Below, one piece after another: positions 1-5,345 of a DNA stretch of 5,345 bases. The stretch is from a bacterium UBP9_UBA1432 (GTDB taxonomy: Bacteria; Vulcanimicrobiota; Xenobia; Xenobiales; Xenobiaceae). Every line of letters starts with the position of its first letter. The stretch's first letter is position 1. The notes under the pieces were generated by a model. That model did not search any database and had not been told where the DNA came from. It worked only from the letters and a program-made list of their open reading frames with translations. The stretch is taken from NCBI GenBank assembly GCA_002329445.1, contig DCTU01000119.1, positions 1 to 5,345 of the forward strand, read 5' to 3'. The translations under genes and the position numbers were made by a program.

Positions 1-77
1 GCCAGAGGGTGGCTAGTCTCGAGCCAGATTTGATCCCCTGGCCGGCGCAAGCTTCACGCGCCAGACCGGTGGGTGAT

Positions 78-83
78 GGAGGA
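78..83 (+). promoter_or_regulatory. Ribosome binding site deciding the GTG start at 93
   Basis: GGAGGA ends 9 bases before GTG at 93. It makes this start much better than the in-frame GTGs at 9 and 69, neither of which has a purine-rich site at proper spacing. Confidence 0.75.
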
Positions 84-92
84 CTCGTCGAC

Positions 93-446
93 GTGCAGCC
101 GCCCCTGGAGATCGTCTATCGCGACCACGCCCGCATTCCGGTCCTGGAAGAGAAGATCCGCGAGCAGGCCGGATGTCTGGCCCGAGACTGTCATGACCTC
201 TGCAGTTGCCGGCTGACCCTGGAGACTGCCCGGGGGCGCTGTGCAGCCGGTTGCCGGGTTCGCCTGGAGATGCTGACTGCGCCGGGCGAGGAGCTGACCG
301 CCGCCGGGGCCGCTGTCGAAGATGGGGCCCTGGAACAGGCCCTGGATCGGCTCTTCGAGGATGCCCGTCAGCAGTTGACCCAGGCCAGCCAGCGCCATCA
401 CCAGGAAGCGACGGAGCTTCGGATGGCGGTCCTGACCGCTTTGTAG
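93..446 (+). CDS. HPF/RaiA-family ribosome-associated protein (cysteine-rich variant)
   Basis: Predicted 117-residue protein resembling the single-domain ribosome hibernation factors (HPF/RaiA/YfiA), which bind the 30S decoding region and silence or stabilise idle ribosomes in the cytoplasm. Seen: an N-terminal strand MQPPLEIVYRD, a helix with EEKIREQAG (19-27), a strand SCRLTLE (38-44), then RVRLEMLTAPGEEL (55-68), and a final helix LEQALDRLFEDARQQL (80-95) ending in a polar tail with HH (102-103). Order and spacing match the family's beta-alpha-beta-beta-beta-alpha fold. The GTG at 93 is chosen because GGAGGA lies 9 bases upstream and the protein then starts as family members do; an open frame reaching back to position 9 has no such support. 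It has no long C-terminal dimerisation domain, so it is the short form. Odd: six cysteines (28, 33, 37, 39, 50, 54), and the usual basic/His-rich loop after the second strand is replaced by an Ala/Cys-rich one. Family call by recognition only. Confidence 0.72.
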   Translation: MQPPLEIVYRDHARIPVLEEKIREQAGCLARDCHDLCSCRLTLETARGRCAAGCRVRLEMLTAPGEELTAAGAAVEDGALEQALDRLFEDARQQLTQASQRHHQEATELRMAVLTAL

Positions 447-456
447 CCGGGTCGAT

Positions 457-1239
457 TCAGGCCCAGTCCTGGGCCTGCCTGCGGATCCTCTCGTCGTCCC
501 CGTCCACCATCTGACCACTCCACTCCCGCGGGGCCTTCAGGGCCAACCAGGCCAGGGTGAGGCCCGCGCTCTGGGGGCTCTGCAGGGCCCCCCGGCGGGG
601 AAGGTCCAGGAAATAGCGTCCCCAGGGATCGGGCATCCGAGGCGCGGCCTCCCGGCGGATCTCTTCCTGCATCCCGGTGTCCACCACGCCCGGCGAGAAG
701 CACAGCGTCGTGATCGAGGGCTCCTCCAGGGCCAGGACCCGGGCCAGTTGGGTCAGGGCCGCCTTGGTGGCGCAGTAGGCCCCGAAGTGCGGCAGGGGCT
801 GGATGGCCGCGCCGGTGCTGACCTGGATCACCCGCCCCTGGCTGTCCCGAAGGGCGCCGAGGGCGCTGCGGGTCAGGGCCAGGGGAGCCAGCAGGTTCAC
901 CTCGACGGTCCGGCGCCATCGGGCCAGATCCGTCTCCGAGGTCGGACCCGTCGGGCCCAGGACGGCCGCGTTGTTGATCAGCGCGTCCAGGCGGCCGAAG
1001 CGCTGCAGGGTCTCCTGCACGAAGCGGGCGGACGCCTCGTGGTCGGTGACGTCCAGGGCGCCGAGGAGGACTTCGGTGGGCAGCTCGCCGGCCAAGGCCT
1101 TCAAGGCCTCCTCGGAGCGGGCCAGCAGGGCCAGGCGGGCTCCCCGGGCGGCCAGGGCGCGGGCTGCTTGCGCACCGATGCCTCGGGACGCTCCGGTCAG
1201 CAGGACGACGGGAGAGGTCTCAGGATCGCGCAGCATCAT
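457..1239 (-). CDS. SDR-family NAD(P)H-dependent oxidoreductase, sepiapterin reductase/benzil reductase-like
   Basis: Predicted 260-residue cytoplasmic classical short-chain dehydrogenase/reductase, full length for the family (about 250). Seen: Rossmann cofactor motif TGASRGIG (15-22); Arg41 after the second strand, which usually favours NADPH; D63-V64 contacting adenine; NNAA (89-92); N115; and the active-site Y155 and K159 in YCATK. The stretch EEPSITTLCFSPGVVDTGMQ (172-191) followed by EEIR is characteristic of the sepiapterin reductase/YueD/Irc24 branch, whose members reduce diketones such as benzil or pteridine side chains; the substrate here cannot be told. Odd: counting 13 residues back from Tyr155, the usual catalytic Ser is Thr142, preceded by Ser141. 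AGGAGG on the - strand precedes two adjacent ATGs, at 1239 (5-base gap) and 1236 (8-base gap); the second may be the real start. It lies 9 bases behind the OPT transporter gene, so is probably co-transcribed, and converges on the HPF-like gene with a 10-base gap. Confidence 0.9.
   Translation of the reverse strand: MMLRDPETSPVVLLTGASRGIGAQAARALAARGARLALLARSEEALKALAGELPTEVLLGALDVTDHEASARFVQETLQRFGRLDALINNAAVLGPTGPTSETDLARWRRTVEVNLLAPLALTRSALGALRDSQGRVIQVSTGAAIQPLPHFGAYCATKAALTQLARVLALEEPSITTLCFSPGVVDTGMQEEIRREAAPRMPDPWGRYFLDLPRRGALQSPQSAGLTLAWLALKAPREWSGQMVDGDDERIRRQAQDWA
458..477. terminator. Candidate hairpin between convergent genes
   Basis: A perfect 9-base inverted repeat, CAGGCCCAG and CTGGGCCTG separated by TC, starts 12 bases after the HPF-like stop codon and covers the last codons and part of the stop of the reductase gene. 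In RNA the central bases would open to a short loop. Either strand could form it, so it could help end transcription from both sides. There is no T-run after it on either strand, so it is not a standard intrinsic terminator. Confidence 0.35.
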
Positions 1240-1244
1240 TCGAG

Positions 1245-1250
1245 CCTCCT
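1245..1250 (-). promoter_or_regulatory. Ribosome binding site of the reductase, overlapping the transporter stop codon
   Basis: On the - strand the transporter's TAG stop (1251-1249) runs directly into AGGAGG (1250-1245), so stop and ribosome binding site share two bases. A ribosome finishing the transporter sits on the reductase's initiation site, which suggests translational coupling. Confidence 0.8.
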
Positions 1251-3141
1251 ACAGGATTCCCAAGGTGTTGAGGATGCCGGGGATGGCCATGGCCAGCGCG
1301 ATGCCGACGCCCACCAGGGACTCGCCGGCGATCACGCCCGAGCAGATCGGCACCACGAAGCGTTCGGCCAGGGCCGCCCTCTTCTTCTGCAGGAGGGTGG
1401 CGATCACCGCCCCCAGGAACATCGAGAGCGAGTTGTAGAAGGGGATCACGAAGGCCAGGCCGACGCCGGTGGCCGAGGGGATCAGGTGCCGGTGGCGGGG
1501 GAGGGCCTTCTCCAGCAAGGGCAGCGCGATGCCCACCAGGCACCCGATGGCCATCCCGGCCTGCGCGGTGGGGTGCAGGGCGCTCAGGCCGTTGGCCAGC
1601 AGCTCGGCCACCTTGGCCCAGACCTGGGCCGAGGGGGCCGGCCAGGTGTCGCTGCCCAGGATGGCCGCATTGGGGACCAGCAGGTAGAAGGCCGGCACCA
1701 CCACCAGGGTGCCGGCAAAGATGCCCGTGAACTGGGCCAGGAACTGCTGGCGGGGGTTGGCTCCCAGCAGGTAGCCGCTCTTGAGGTCGACCAGCAGATC
1801 GGCCGACGAGCCGGCTGCCCCGGCGGTGACGCTGGCGGTCATCAGGTTGGTGATCATGTTCGAGGGGGCCAGGAATCCGAAGGCCAACTGGGTGATCTTG
1901 CCCATGGCACCCACGGGGGTGATGTCCGATTCGCCGGTGGCCCGGCAGGCCACCAGGGCCAGGAAGAAGGTGGCCAGGACGGCCACCAGGCCCATCCACC
2001 AACTGGTCTGGAAGGCGAAGTGCAGGACCAGGATGCAGCCCAGGCCCGAGACGCCGGCCCCGGCCAGGAACCACCAGGCGGGCACCTCGATGGCCTCCAG
2101 GGGATCCTCCACCGCGCTGCGCTTGCCGAAGATGGCCGTCAGGCCGCTGAAGGCGCGCAGCATCGTGCGCCACTCCATGGCGAACATGGTCAGGCCGGAG
2201 GCCACCATGATCGAGGCGCCCGTCCAGGTGCTCCAGCCGACGATGGCCCGATAGGGGCTTTCCGCCAGCATCCTGGGATCGATCGCACCCAGGGAGGTCA
2301 TCCAGGGGGCCAGCACGCCATAGCAGACCAGGCCGCCCAGGACCATCGACCAGGTGACCCGCCAGCCCACCAGGGCGCCGGCGGCGATCATCACGCCGCT
2401 GAGGTCGAAGTTGATCGTCCACATCCCCAGGGGGCGGCCCGCCAGCATGCCGGGCAGGTTCAGGTGGGCGGGGATCCAGGCCAGGGCGTCGCGAACCAGC
2501 GCGATGAGCCCTCCGGCCAGGCCCGCCAGGCCCAGCGAGCGGGCCTTGCTCATGGCCTCGCCGCCGTGGGAGTGCAGGCTGCGCAGGGTCTCGGCCGCGG
2601 CGATGCCGCTGGGGAACTTCAACTGCTCGACGTTGATCATCTGTCGCTTCATGGGGATGGCCATGAAGACGCCCAAAGCGGCCAGGAAGAGGGTCCACAG
2701 CGTCAGGATCTCCCAGCCGATGTGCACCCCGGTGATGATCAGGTAGGCCGAGATCGCCGAGACCATCGTGCCTCCGGTCGAGTAGCCGGCCGAAGAGGCG
2801 GTGGACTGCATGCAGTTGTTCTCGAGGATCGACATCTGGGTCGGGAAGAACCTGGGGAAGAGCGTGTGGAGCGAGGTCCAGATCGCGTAGGACAGGATGC
2901 ATGCGGTGATGGCCACGCCCAGGGCCCATCCGGTCTTCAGGCCCACGTACAGGTTGGACAGCGACATCAACCCGCCGATCAGCGAGCCCATCAGGATGGC
3001 CCGGAGGGTCAACTGGGGGACCCGGTCTCCCTGGTAGACCTCCCGCAGCCACTTGTGCTCGGGATCGTCGGGCAGGGGATCGGCGTGGTTCGGCTCTTCG
3101 GGGGGCGTCGGGGTGGGGGCGGGGTCGCTGGGTCGGCTCAA
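1249..3141 (-). CDS. OPT-family oligopeptide/metal-chelate transporter
   Basis: Predicted 630-residue inner-membrane protein of the OPT superfamily, secondary transporters for small peptides or metal-chelator complexes (yellow-stripe relatives). Seen: a Pro/acidic cytoplasmic N-terminus (about 1-45), then roughly 14-16 hydrophobic segments to the C-terminus. Family signatures include LSNLYVGLKTGWALG (61-75), ENNCMQSTASSAG (107-119), KFPSGIAAAETL (175-186), a loop with GESDITPVGAMGKITQL (403-419), SNMITNLMTASVTAGAAGSSADLL (from 427) and SGVIAGESLVGVG (601-613). Length and motifs fit the bacterial OPT branch and nothing appears truncated. The TTG at 3141 is chosen because AGGAG lies 9 bases upstream and there is no in-frame ATG until residue 51, inside the first membrane segment. 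The gene is divergent from the Xaa-Pro aminopeptidase, which hints at peptide substrates, and is followed by the reductase after 9 bases. Substrate is inferred, not shown. Confidence 0.93.
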   Translation of the reverse strand: MSRPSDPAPTPTPPEEPNHADPLPDDPEHKWLREVYQGDRVPQLTLRAILMGSLIGGLMSLSNLYVGLKTGWALGVAITACILSYAIWTSLHTLFPRFFPTQMSILENNCMQSTASSAGYSTGGTMVSAISAYLIITGVHIGWEILTLWTLFLAALGVFMAIPMKRQMINVEQLKFPSGIAAAETLRSLHSHGGEAMSKARSLGLAGLAGGLIALVRDALAWIPAHLNLPGMLAGRPLGMWTINFDLSGVMIAAGALVGWRVTWSMVLGGLVCYGVLAPWMTSLGAIDPRMLAESPYRAIVGWSTWTGASIMVASGLTMFAMEWRTMLRAFSGLTAIFGKRSAVEDPLEAIEVPAWWFLAGAGVSGLGCILVLHFAFQTSWWMGLVAVLATFFLALVACRATGESDITPVGAMGKITQLAFGFLAPSNMITNLMTASVTAGAAGSSADLLVDLKSGYLLGANPRQQFLAQFTGIFAGTLVVVPAFYLLVPNAAILGSDTWPAPSAQVWAKVAELLANGLSALHPTAQAGMAIGCLVGIALPLLEKALPRHRHLIPSATGVGLAFVIPFYNSLSMFLGAVIATLLQKKRAALAERFVVPICSGVIAGESLVGVGIALAMAIPGILNTLGIL

Positions 3142-3150
3142 GACATCTCG

Positions 3151-3155
3151 CTCCT
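3151..3155 (-). promoter_or_regulatory. Ribosome binding site for the TTG start of the OPT transporter
   Basis: AGGAG on the - strand lies 9 bases before TTG (3141-3139). An ATG in another frame (3146-3144) sits only 4 bases after it and opens a two-codon frame, ATG-TCT-TGA, whose stop overlaps the TTG. Only the TTG leads into the long coding frame. Confidence 0.7.
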
Positions 3156-3165
3156 GGGGGTGGAA

Positions 3166-3177
3166 AGACTCCAGTCT
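3166..3177. repeat. Short inverted repeat, possible operator
   Basis: AGACT-CC-AGTCT is a perfect 5-base inverted repeat 25-36 bases upstream of the transporter start and about 120 bases before the peptidase start. Its place fits a regulator site or a small hairpin in the transporter leader. It is short enough to occur by chance. Confidence 0.25.
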
Positions 3178-3295
3178 ACGATAGGGGCGCGGGCGACCCG
3201 GCGGTGTTACGGTGCGGTGAACAGGCCGTGGGGGGACATCGATGCGTCGGAAGCGAACCTTGTCCGACCACTCTCCAGACCCGCAGGAGATAGCC

Positions 3296-4663
3296 ATGCA
3301 TCCACTGGTCCAGCGCCGCGCCCTGCTGGCGAAGCGATTCCCTGAGACTCCGGTTCTGCTCTTCAACGGGAGCGAGCGACCCCGGAACTATCCCGGCAAC
3401 CCCTATCCCTTCCGGCCCGACAGCCACTTCCTGTACTTCTGCGGAGTCCTGCCGCCCGGCGCCGTGGTCGTCCTGGATGGGGGCGAGGCCCATCTCTTCA
3501 TGGAGCCGGTCACCCGCGACGAGGCGGTGTGGTCCGGGCCTGGACCGGATTGGGCCGAACTGGAGCGCGCGCTTCAGGCGCGAATCCACCCCCGGATGGA
3601 ATTGGAGGCCTTCCTGGACGGCCTCGGGCGCTCGCGCCTGGCGACCCTGCCCTCCCAGGACCCCGCCGCCGCAGCCGAGCAGAGCCGTCTGCTGGGACGC
3701 CGGGTCGACCTGGAGGGCGACTCGCCGGACGGGCTTCTGGCCCGGGCGGTGATCGAGCTGCGCCTGCGCCACGACCCGGCGGCCCGGGAGGAGCTGCGCC
3801 GGGTCTGCGCGGTGACCGTCCAGGCCCACCTGGACGGCATGGCCGCCACCCGGGTCGGAGGCGACGAGGCCGAGGTCCTGGCGGCCATGATGTCGGCCTG
3901 CCTGCGCCAGGGCTTCGGGACCTCGTTCCAGCCCATCATCACGGTCTCGGGCGAGCGCCTGCACCAGCCGCACGTGGGCGGCCTCCTGCGCGAGGGGGAC
4001 CTCCTCCTGGCCGACTTCGGGGCGGAGGCCGCGACGGGCTGGGCCGGAGACGTGACCAATACCTGGCCGGTCTCGGGGACCTATACCCCGCGCCAGCGGG
4101 ACGTGTACTCGGTCGTCCTGGAGGCCCACCGCCGCGCGGCGGCTCGGGTCCAACCCGGAGCCCGCTATCGCGAGGTCCACCTGGAGGCCTGCCGGGCCAC
4201 GGCCGAGGGGTTGGTGGACCTGGGACTGCTGAAGGGAGACCCCGAGGACCTGGTCGAGCGCGACGCCCACGCCTTGTTCTTCCCCCACGGGATCGGCCAT
4301 CTGATGGGCCTGGACGTGCACGACATGGAGGACCTGGGTGATCGGGCCGGGTATGCCCCGGGGCGAACCCGGAGCACCCGCTTCGGCCTGCGCTGGCTGC
4401 GTCTGGATCGGGACCTGGAGGAAGGTTTCGCGGTCACCATCGAGCCCGGGTTCTACTGGATTCCCGAGCTGCTGGAGGACCCCGGACGCCGCCAGGCCTA
4501 TGCCGACTGCGTCGACTGGGACCAGGTCGAGAGGTTCCGCGAAGTGCGCGGGATCCGGATCGAGCGGGACTATCTGGTGACCGACTCCGGTCATGAGCTT
4601 CTGACTCCGGGCCTTCCCGACGAGCCCGAGGCCGTGGAAGCTGCCGTGGGAGGCAGGTCTTGA
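3296..4663 (+). CDS. pepP: Xaa-Pro aminopeptidase (aminopeptidase P, M24B family)
   Basis: Predicted 455-residue cytoplasmic metallopeptidase that removes an N-terminal residue preceding proline. Seen: an N-terminal AMP_N-type domain (about 1-150, with YPFRPDSHFLYFCG at 37-50) and a C-terminal pita-bread catalytic domain. All five dinuclear metal ligands expected for M24 enzymes are present: D240 in LLADFGAE, D252 in GDVTNTWP, H335 in HGIGHLMGLDVHD, E383 in TIEPGFYW and E423 in GIRIERDYLVT. The accessory histidines H223, H331 and H342 are also in place. Length matches E. coli PepP (about 440). ATG at 3296 is chosen because AGGAG lies 6 bases upstream and the protein starts as family members do; an upstream in-frame ATG at 3242 would add 18 residues without a site. 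The usual GIRIED is GIRIER here, a mild deviation next to the ligand. The gene is divergent from the OPT transporter and overlaps the next gene by 4 bases. Confidence 0.95.
   Translation: MHPLVQRRALLAKRFPETPVLLFNGSERPRNYPGNPYPFRPDSHFLYFCGVLPPGAVVVLDGGEAHLFMEPVTRDEAVWSGPGPDWAELERALQARIHPRMELEAFLDGLGRSRLATLPSQDPAAAAEQSRLLGRRVDLEGDSPDGLLARAVIELRLRHDPAAREELRRVCAVTVQAHLDGMAATRVGGDEAEVLAAMMSACLRQGFGTSFQPIITVSGERLHQPHVGGLLREGDLLLADFGAEAATGWAGDVTNTWPVSGTYTPRQRDVYSVVLEAHRRAAARVQPGARYREVHLEACRATAEGLVDLGLLKGDPEDLVERDAHALFFPHGIGHLMGLDVHDMEDLGDRAGYAPGRTRSTRFGLRWLRLDRDLEEGFAVTIEPGFYWIPELLEDPGRRQAYADCVDWDQVERFREVRGIRIERDYLVTDSGHELLTPGLPDEPEAVEAAVGGRS
4649..4653 (+). promoter_or_regulatory. Ribosome binding site deciding the overlapping TTG start at 4660
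   Basis: GGAGG, inside the last codons of the aminopeptidase gene, ends 6 bases before TTG at 4660. That TTG overlaps the aminopeptidase stop codon as TTGA. The alternative in-frame ATG at 4684 has no purine-rich site before it. Confidence 0.65.
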
Positions 4664-4938
4664 GCCGTTCGCCGCGCCCGCAGATGGTGCTGCGCACCTA
4701 CGAACGCCGCAGCTCTGGCGTCCCCACCGGGGAATATCTCACACGCCGGTATGACCTGGCGGGGAACCCCTTTGCGGTCTTCTGCACCCATCCCGACTGT
4801 CCCCACTGGCTGGAGGGGGTCTCGGCGTTGCCCCACTGGTCGGAGGACTGCCCCGAGAACCTGGGGGTCTTGCGCTGTCCGGAGTGCGGCGCCCCGGTGG
4901 TCCGCCCCCCGCGCAACCCCGACGCCCCTCCGGACTGA
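4660..4938 (+). CDS. Small Cys-rich hypothetical protein, putative zinc-binding
   Basis: Predicted 92-residue soluble protein that I do not recognise. Seen: a basic N-terminus (about 1-20, with several Arg), a middle segment TGEYLTRRYDLAGNPFAVF, then five cysteines: C42 and C47 (CTHPDC), C64, and C73 and C76 (CPEC), with His 44, 49 and 59 nearby, and a Pro-rich tail. Paired cysteine knuckles of this kind usually bind one zinc ion; C42/C47 with C73/C76 is the likeliest set. There is no signal peptide or membrane segment. The TTG start at 4660 overlaps the aminopeptidase stop by 4 bases and has a good GGAGG site, pointing to translational coupling with the peptidase; a shorter version from ATG 4684 is possible. 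That it is a real gene is supported by the coupling and the ordered Cys pattern. Function is unknown; a nucleic-acid-binding, metal-supply or structural role are all guesses. Confidence 0.7.
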   Translation: MSRSPRPQMVLRTYERRSSGVPTGEYLTRRYDLAGNPFAVFCTHPDCPHWLEGVSALPHWSEDCPENLGVLRCPECGAPVVRPPRNPDAPPD

Positions 4939-4949
4939 GGCGGCCGCGA

Positions 4950-4980
4950 TTCCGCTCGGACCCGCGGTCCCGGGGCGGAA
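4950..4980 (+). terminator. Strong GC-rich hairpin after the small Cys-rich gene
   Basis: TTCCGCTC (4950-4957) pairs with GGGCGGAA (4973-4980, one G-T wobble), and inside it GGACC (4958-4962) pairs with GGTCC (4966-4970) around a CGC loop, leaving a two-base bulge. This gives a stem of about 13 pairs starting 12 bases after the stop codon. Only GGATTT follows, so there is no good U-tract. It could be a weak or factor-assisted terminator, a 3' RNA stabiliser, or a leader element of the following lipoamide dehydrogenase gene. Confidence 0.45.
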
Positions 4981-5034
4981 GGATTTCCCGGCGCAGCCCG
5001 CCGAAGGGGCCGGCCACGTTCAGGAGGAGAGACC

Positions 5035-5345
5035 ATGCCCGAGACTTCCTTTGATGTCGCAATCCTGGGAGGCGGGCCCGGCGGCTACGTGGCTGCGATC
5101 CGGGCCGCCCAACTGGGCATGTCGACCTTGTTGGTCGAGAAGGACCCTCAACTGGGGGGCACCTGCCTGCACCGAGGCTGCATTCCCACCAAGGCCCTGC
5201 TGGAGACCGCCAGCCGCCTGGACCAGGCGCGCCAGGCCGAAGAGTTCGGGGTGATGCTCTCCGGGCCGCCCGCCCTGGACATGGGCCGGGCCCATCAGCG
5301 CAAGAAGACCCTGGTCCGGCGCCTGGCGATGGGCATCGAGGGCCT
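5035..5345 (+). CDS. lpdA: Dihydrolipoamide dehydrogenase, N-terminal part (cut by window edge)
   Basis: The first 103 codons of a pyridine nucleotide-disulphide oxidoreductase, the E3 flavoenzyme that reoxidises dihydrolipoamide in 2-oxoacid dehydrogenase complexes and the glycine cleavage system, using NAD+. Seen: the FAD-binding motif GGGPGG (12-17) after a short beta strand, E35 at the end of the second strand to hold the adenosine ribose, and the redox-active disulphide motif [10 protein letters not shown] (C44 and C49). The C-x4-C spacing and the Pro-Thr/Ser-Lys after it fit lipoamide dehydrogenase; mercuric and glutathione reductases share the layout but are less likely with this wording. 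ATG at 5035 has AGGAGG ending 7 bases upstream. The frame remains open at the window end and would need about 360 more residues. It follows the small Cys-rich gene by 96 bases and may have its own promoter. Confidence 0.92.
   Translation, partial: MPETSFDVAILGGGPGGYVAAIRAAQLGMSTLLVEKDPQLGGTCLHRGCIPTKALLETASRLDQARQAEEFGVMLSGPPALDMGRAHQRKKTLVRRLAMGIEG

Larger units (their letters stand above)
3142..3295. promoter_or_regulatory. Divergent intergenic region, presumed promoters for transporter and peptidase
   Basis: The region separates the start codons of the OPT transporter (- strand) and the aminopeptidase (+ strand), so promoters for both must lie here or inside the genes. I could not pick out a convincing -35/-10 pair on either strand. 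Notable content: the palindrome at 3166-3177 and three copies of CGGTG (3201, 3209, 3214). The role is inferred from gene orientation alone. Confidence 0.5.

Noticed and set aside
39..53. TGGC...GC resembling a sigma-54 promoter upstream of the HPF-like gene.
   Set aside because: The GG and GC pairs are one base off the required spacing and the rest of the consensus does not fit.
9..92. Possible 28-residue N-terminal extension of the HPF-like protein from GTG at 9 (or from GTG at 69).
   Set aside because: No ribosome binding site at correct spacing, and the added residues do not resemble the family's N-terminus.
54..518. A 154-codon - strand frame opposite the HPF-like gene.
   Set aside because: No recognisable domain, and it would overlap the end of the reductase gene on the same strand; the opposite strand has a family match and a well-placed ribosome binding site.
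1220..3052. A 610-codon - strand frame within the transporter.
   Set aside because: Pro/Gly/Arg/His-rich shadow in another frame of the same strand; the transporter frame has clear membrane segments and family motifs.
3242..3295. Possible 18-residue N-terminal extension of the aminopeptidase.
   Set aside because: The ATG at 3242 lacks a ribosome binding site of standard form, while ATG 3296 has AGGAG at good spacing and gives the normal family N-terminus.
748..3345. An 865-codon open frame on the + strand, opposite the reductase and transporter.
   Set aside because: Its translation is a low-complexity run of Gly, Gln, Ala, His and Asp with no domain, and it lies antisense to two well-recognised proteins. 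It is a by-product of GC-rich codon use.
3176..4594. A 472-codon open frame on the - strand, opposite the aminopeptidase.
   Set aside because: Antisense to a gene with all its catalytic residues; the translation shows no motif or plausible start.
5008..5015. GGCCGGCC palindrome before lpdA.
   Set aside because: An 8-base GC palindrome is expected by chance at this base composition and has no context suggesting a site.

Overview
The window looks like an ordinary stretch of chromosome from a GC-rich bacterium (by eye roughly two-thirds G+C). Every gene has a clear Shine-Dalgarno sequence (AGGAGG, GGAGG or AGGAG), and three of the six starts are not ATG (one GTG, two TTG). The lineage cannot be fixed from this sequence. 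Nothing resembles a phage, insertion sequence, CRISPR array, tRNA or rRNA.

Layout: (1) a short HPF/RaiA-like ribosome-associated protein gene on the + strand (93-446), with an unusual number of cysteines. (2) A - strand pair that converges on it: an OPT-family membrane transporter (3141 down to 1249) followed after 9 bases by a short-chain dehydrogenase/reductase of the sepiapterin reductase/benzil reductase type (1239 down to 457). (3) A 154-base divergent intergenic region (3142-3295). (4) A + strand group: a complete Xaa-Pro aminopeptidase (3296-4663), a small Cys-rich putative zinc-binding protein that overlaps it by 4 bases (4660-4938), a 96-base gap with a strong hairpin, and the first 103 codons of a dihydrolipoamide dehydrogenase (from 5035, cut by the window edge).

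How the parts may work together: the OPT transporter and the Xaa-Pro aminopeptidase start from one shared intergenic region. This fits uptake of small peptides followed by cytoplasmic removal of N-terminal residues before proline, though the substrates of bacterial OPT proteins are mostly unknown. The reductase is probably co-transcribed with the transporter, since its ribosome binding site overlaps the transporter's stop codon. The zinc-binding protein is translationally coupled to the peptidase and has no recognised function. The lipoamide dehydrogenase presumably begins a central-metabolism segment continuing beyond the window.

I do not see a convincing undescribed multi-gene system here. 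The items most worth a second look are the cysteine-rich HPF-like protein, the small Cys-rich gene coupled to the peptidase, the reductase with Thr at the usual catalytic Ser position, and the unusual start region of the transporter.
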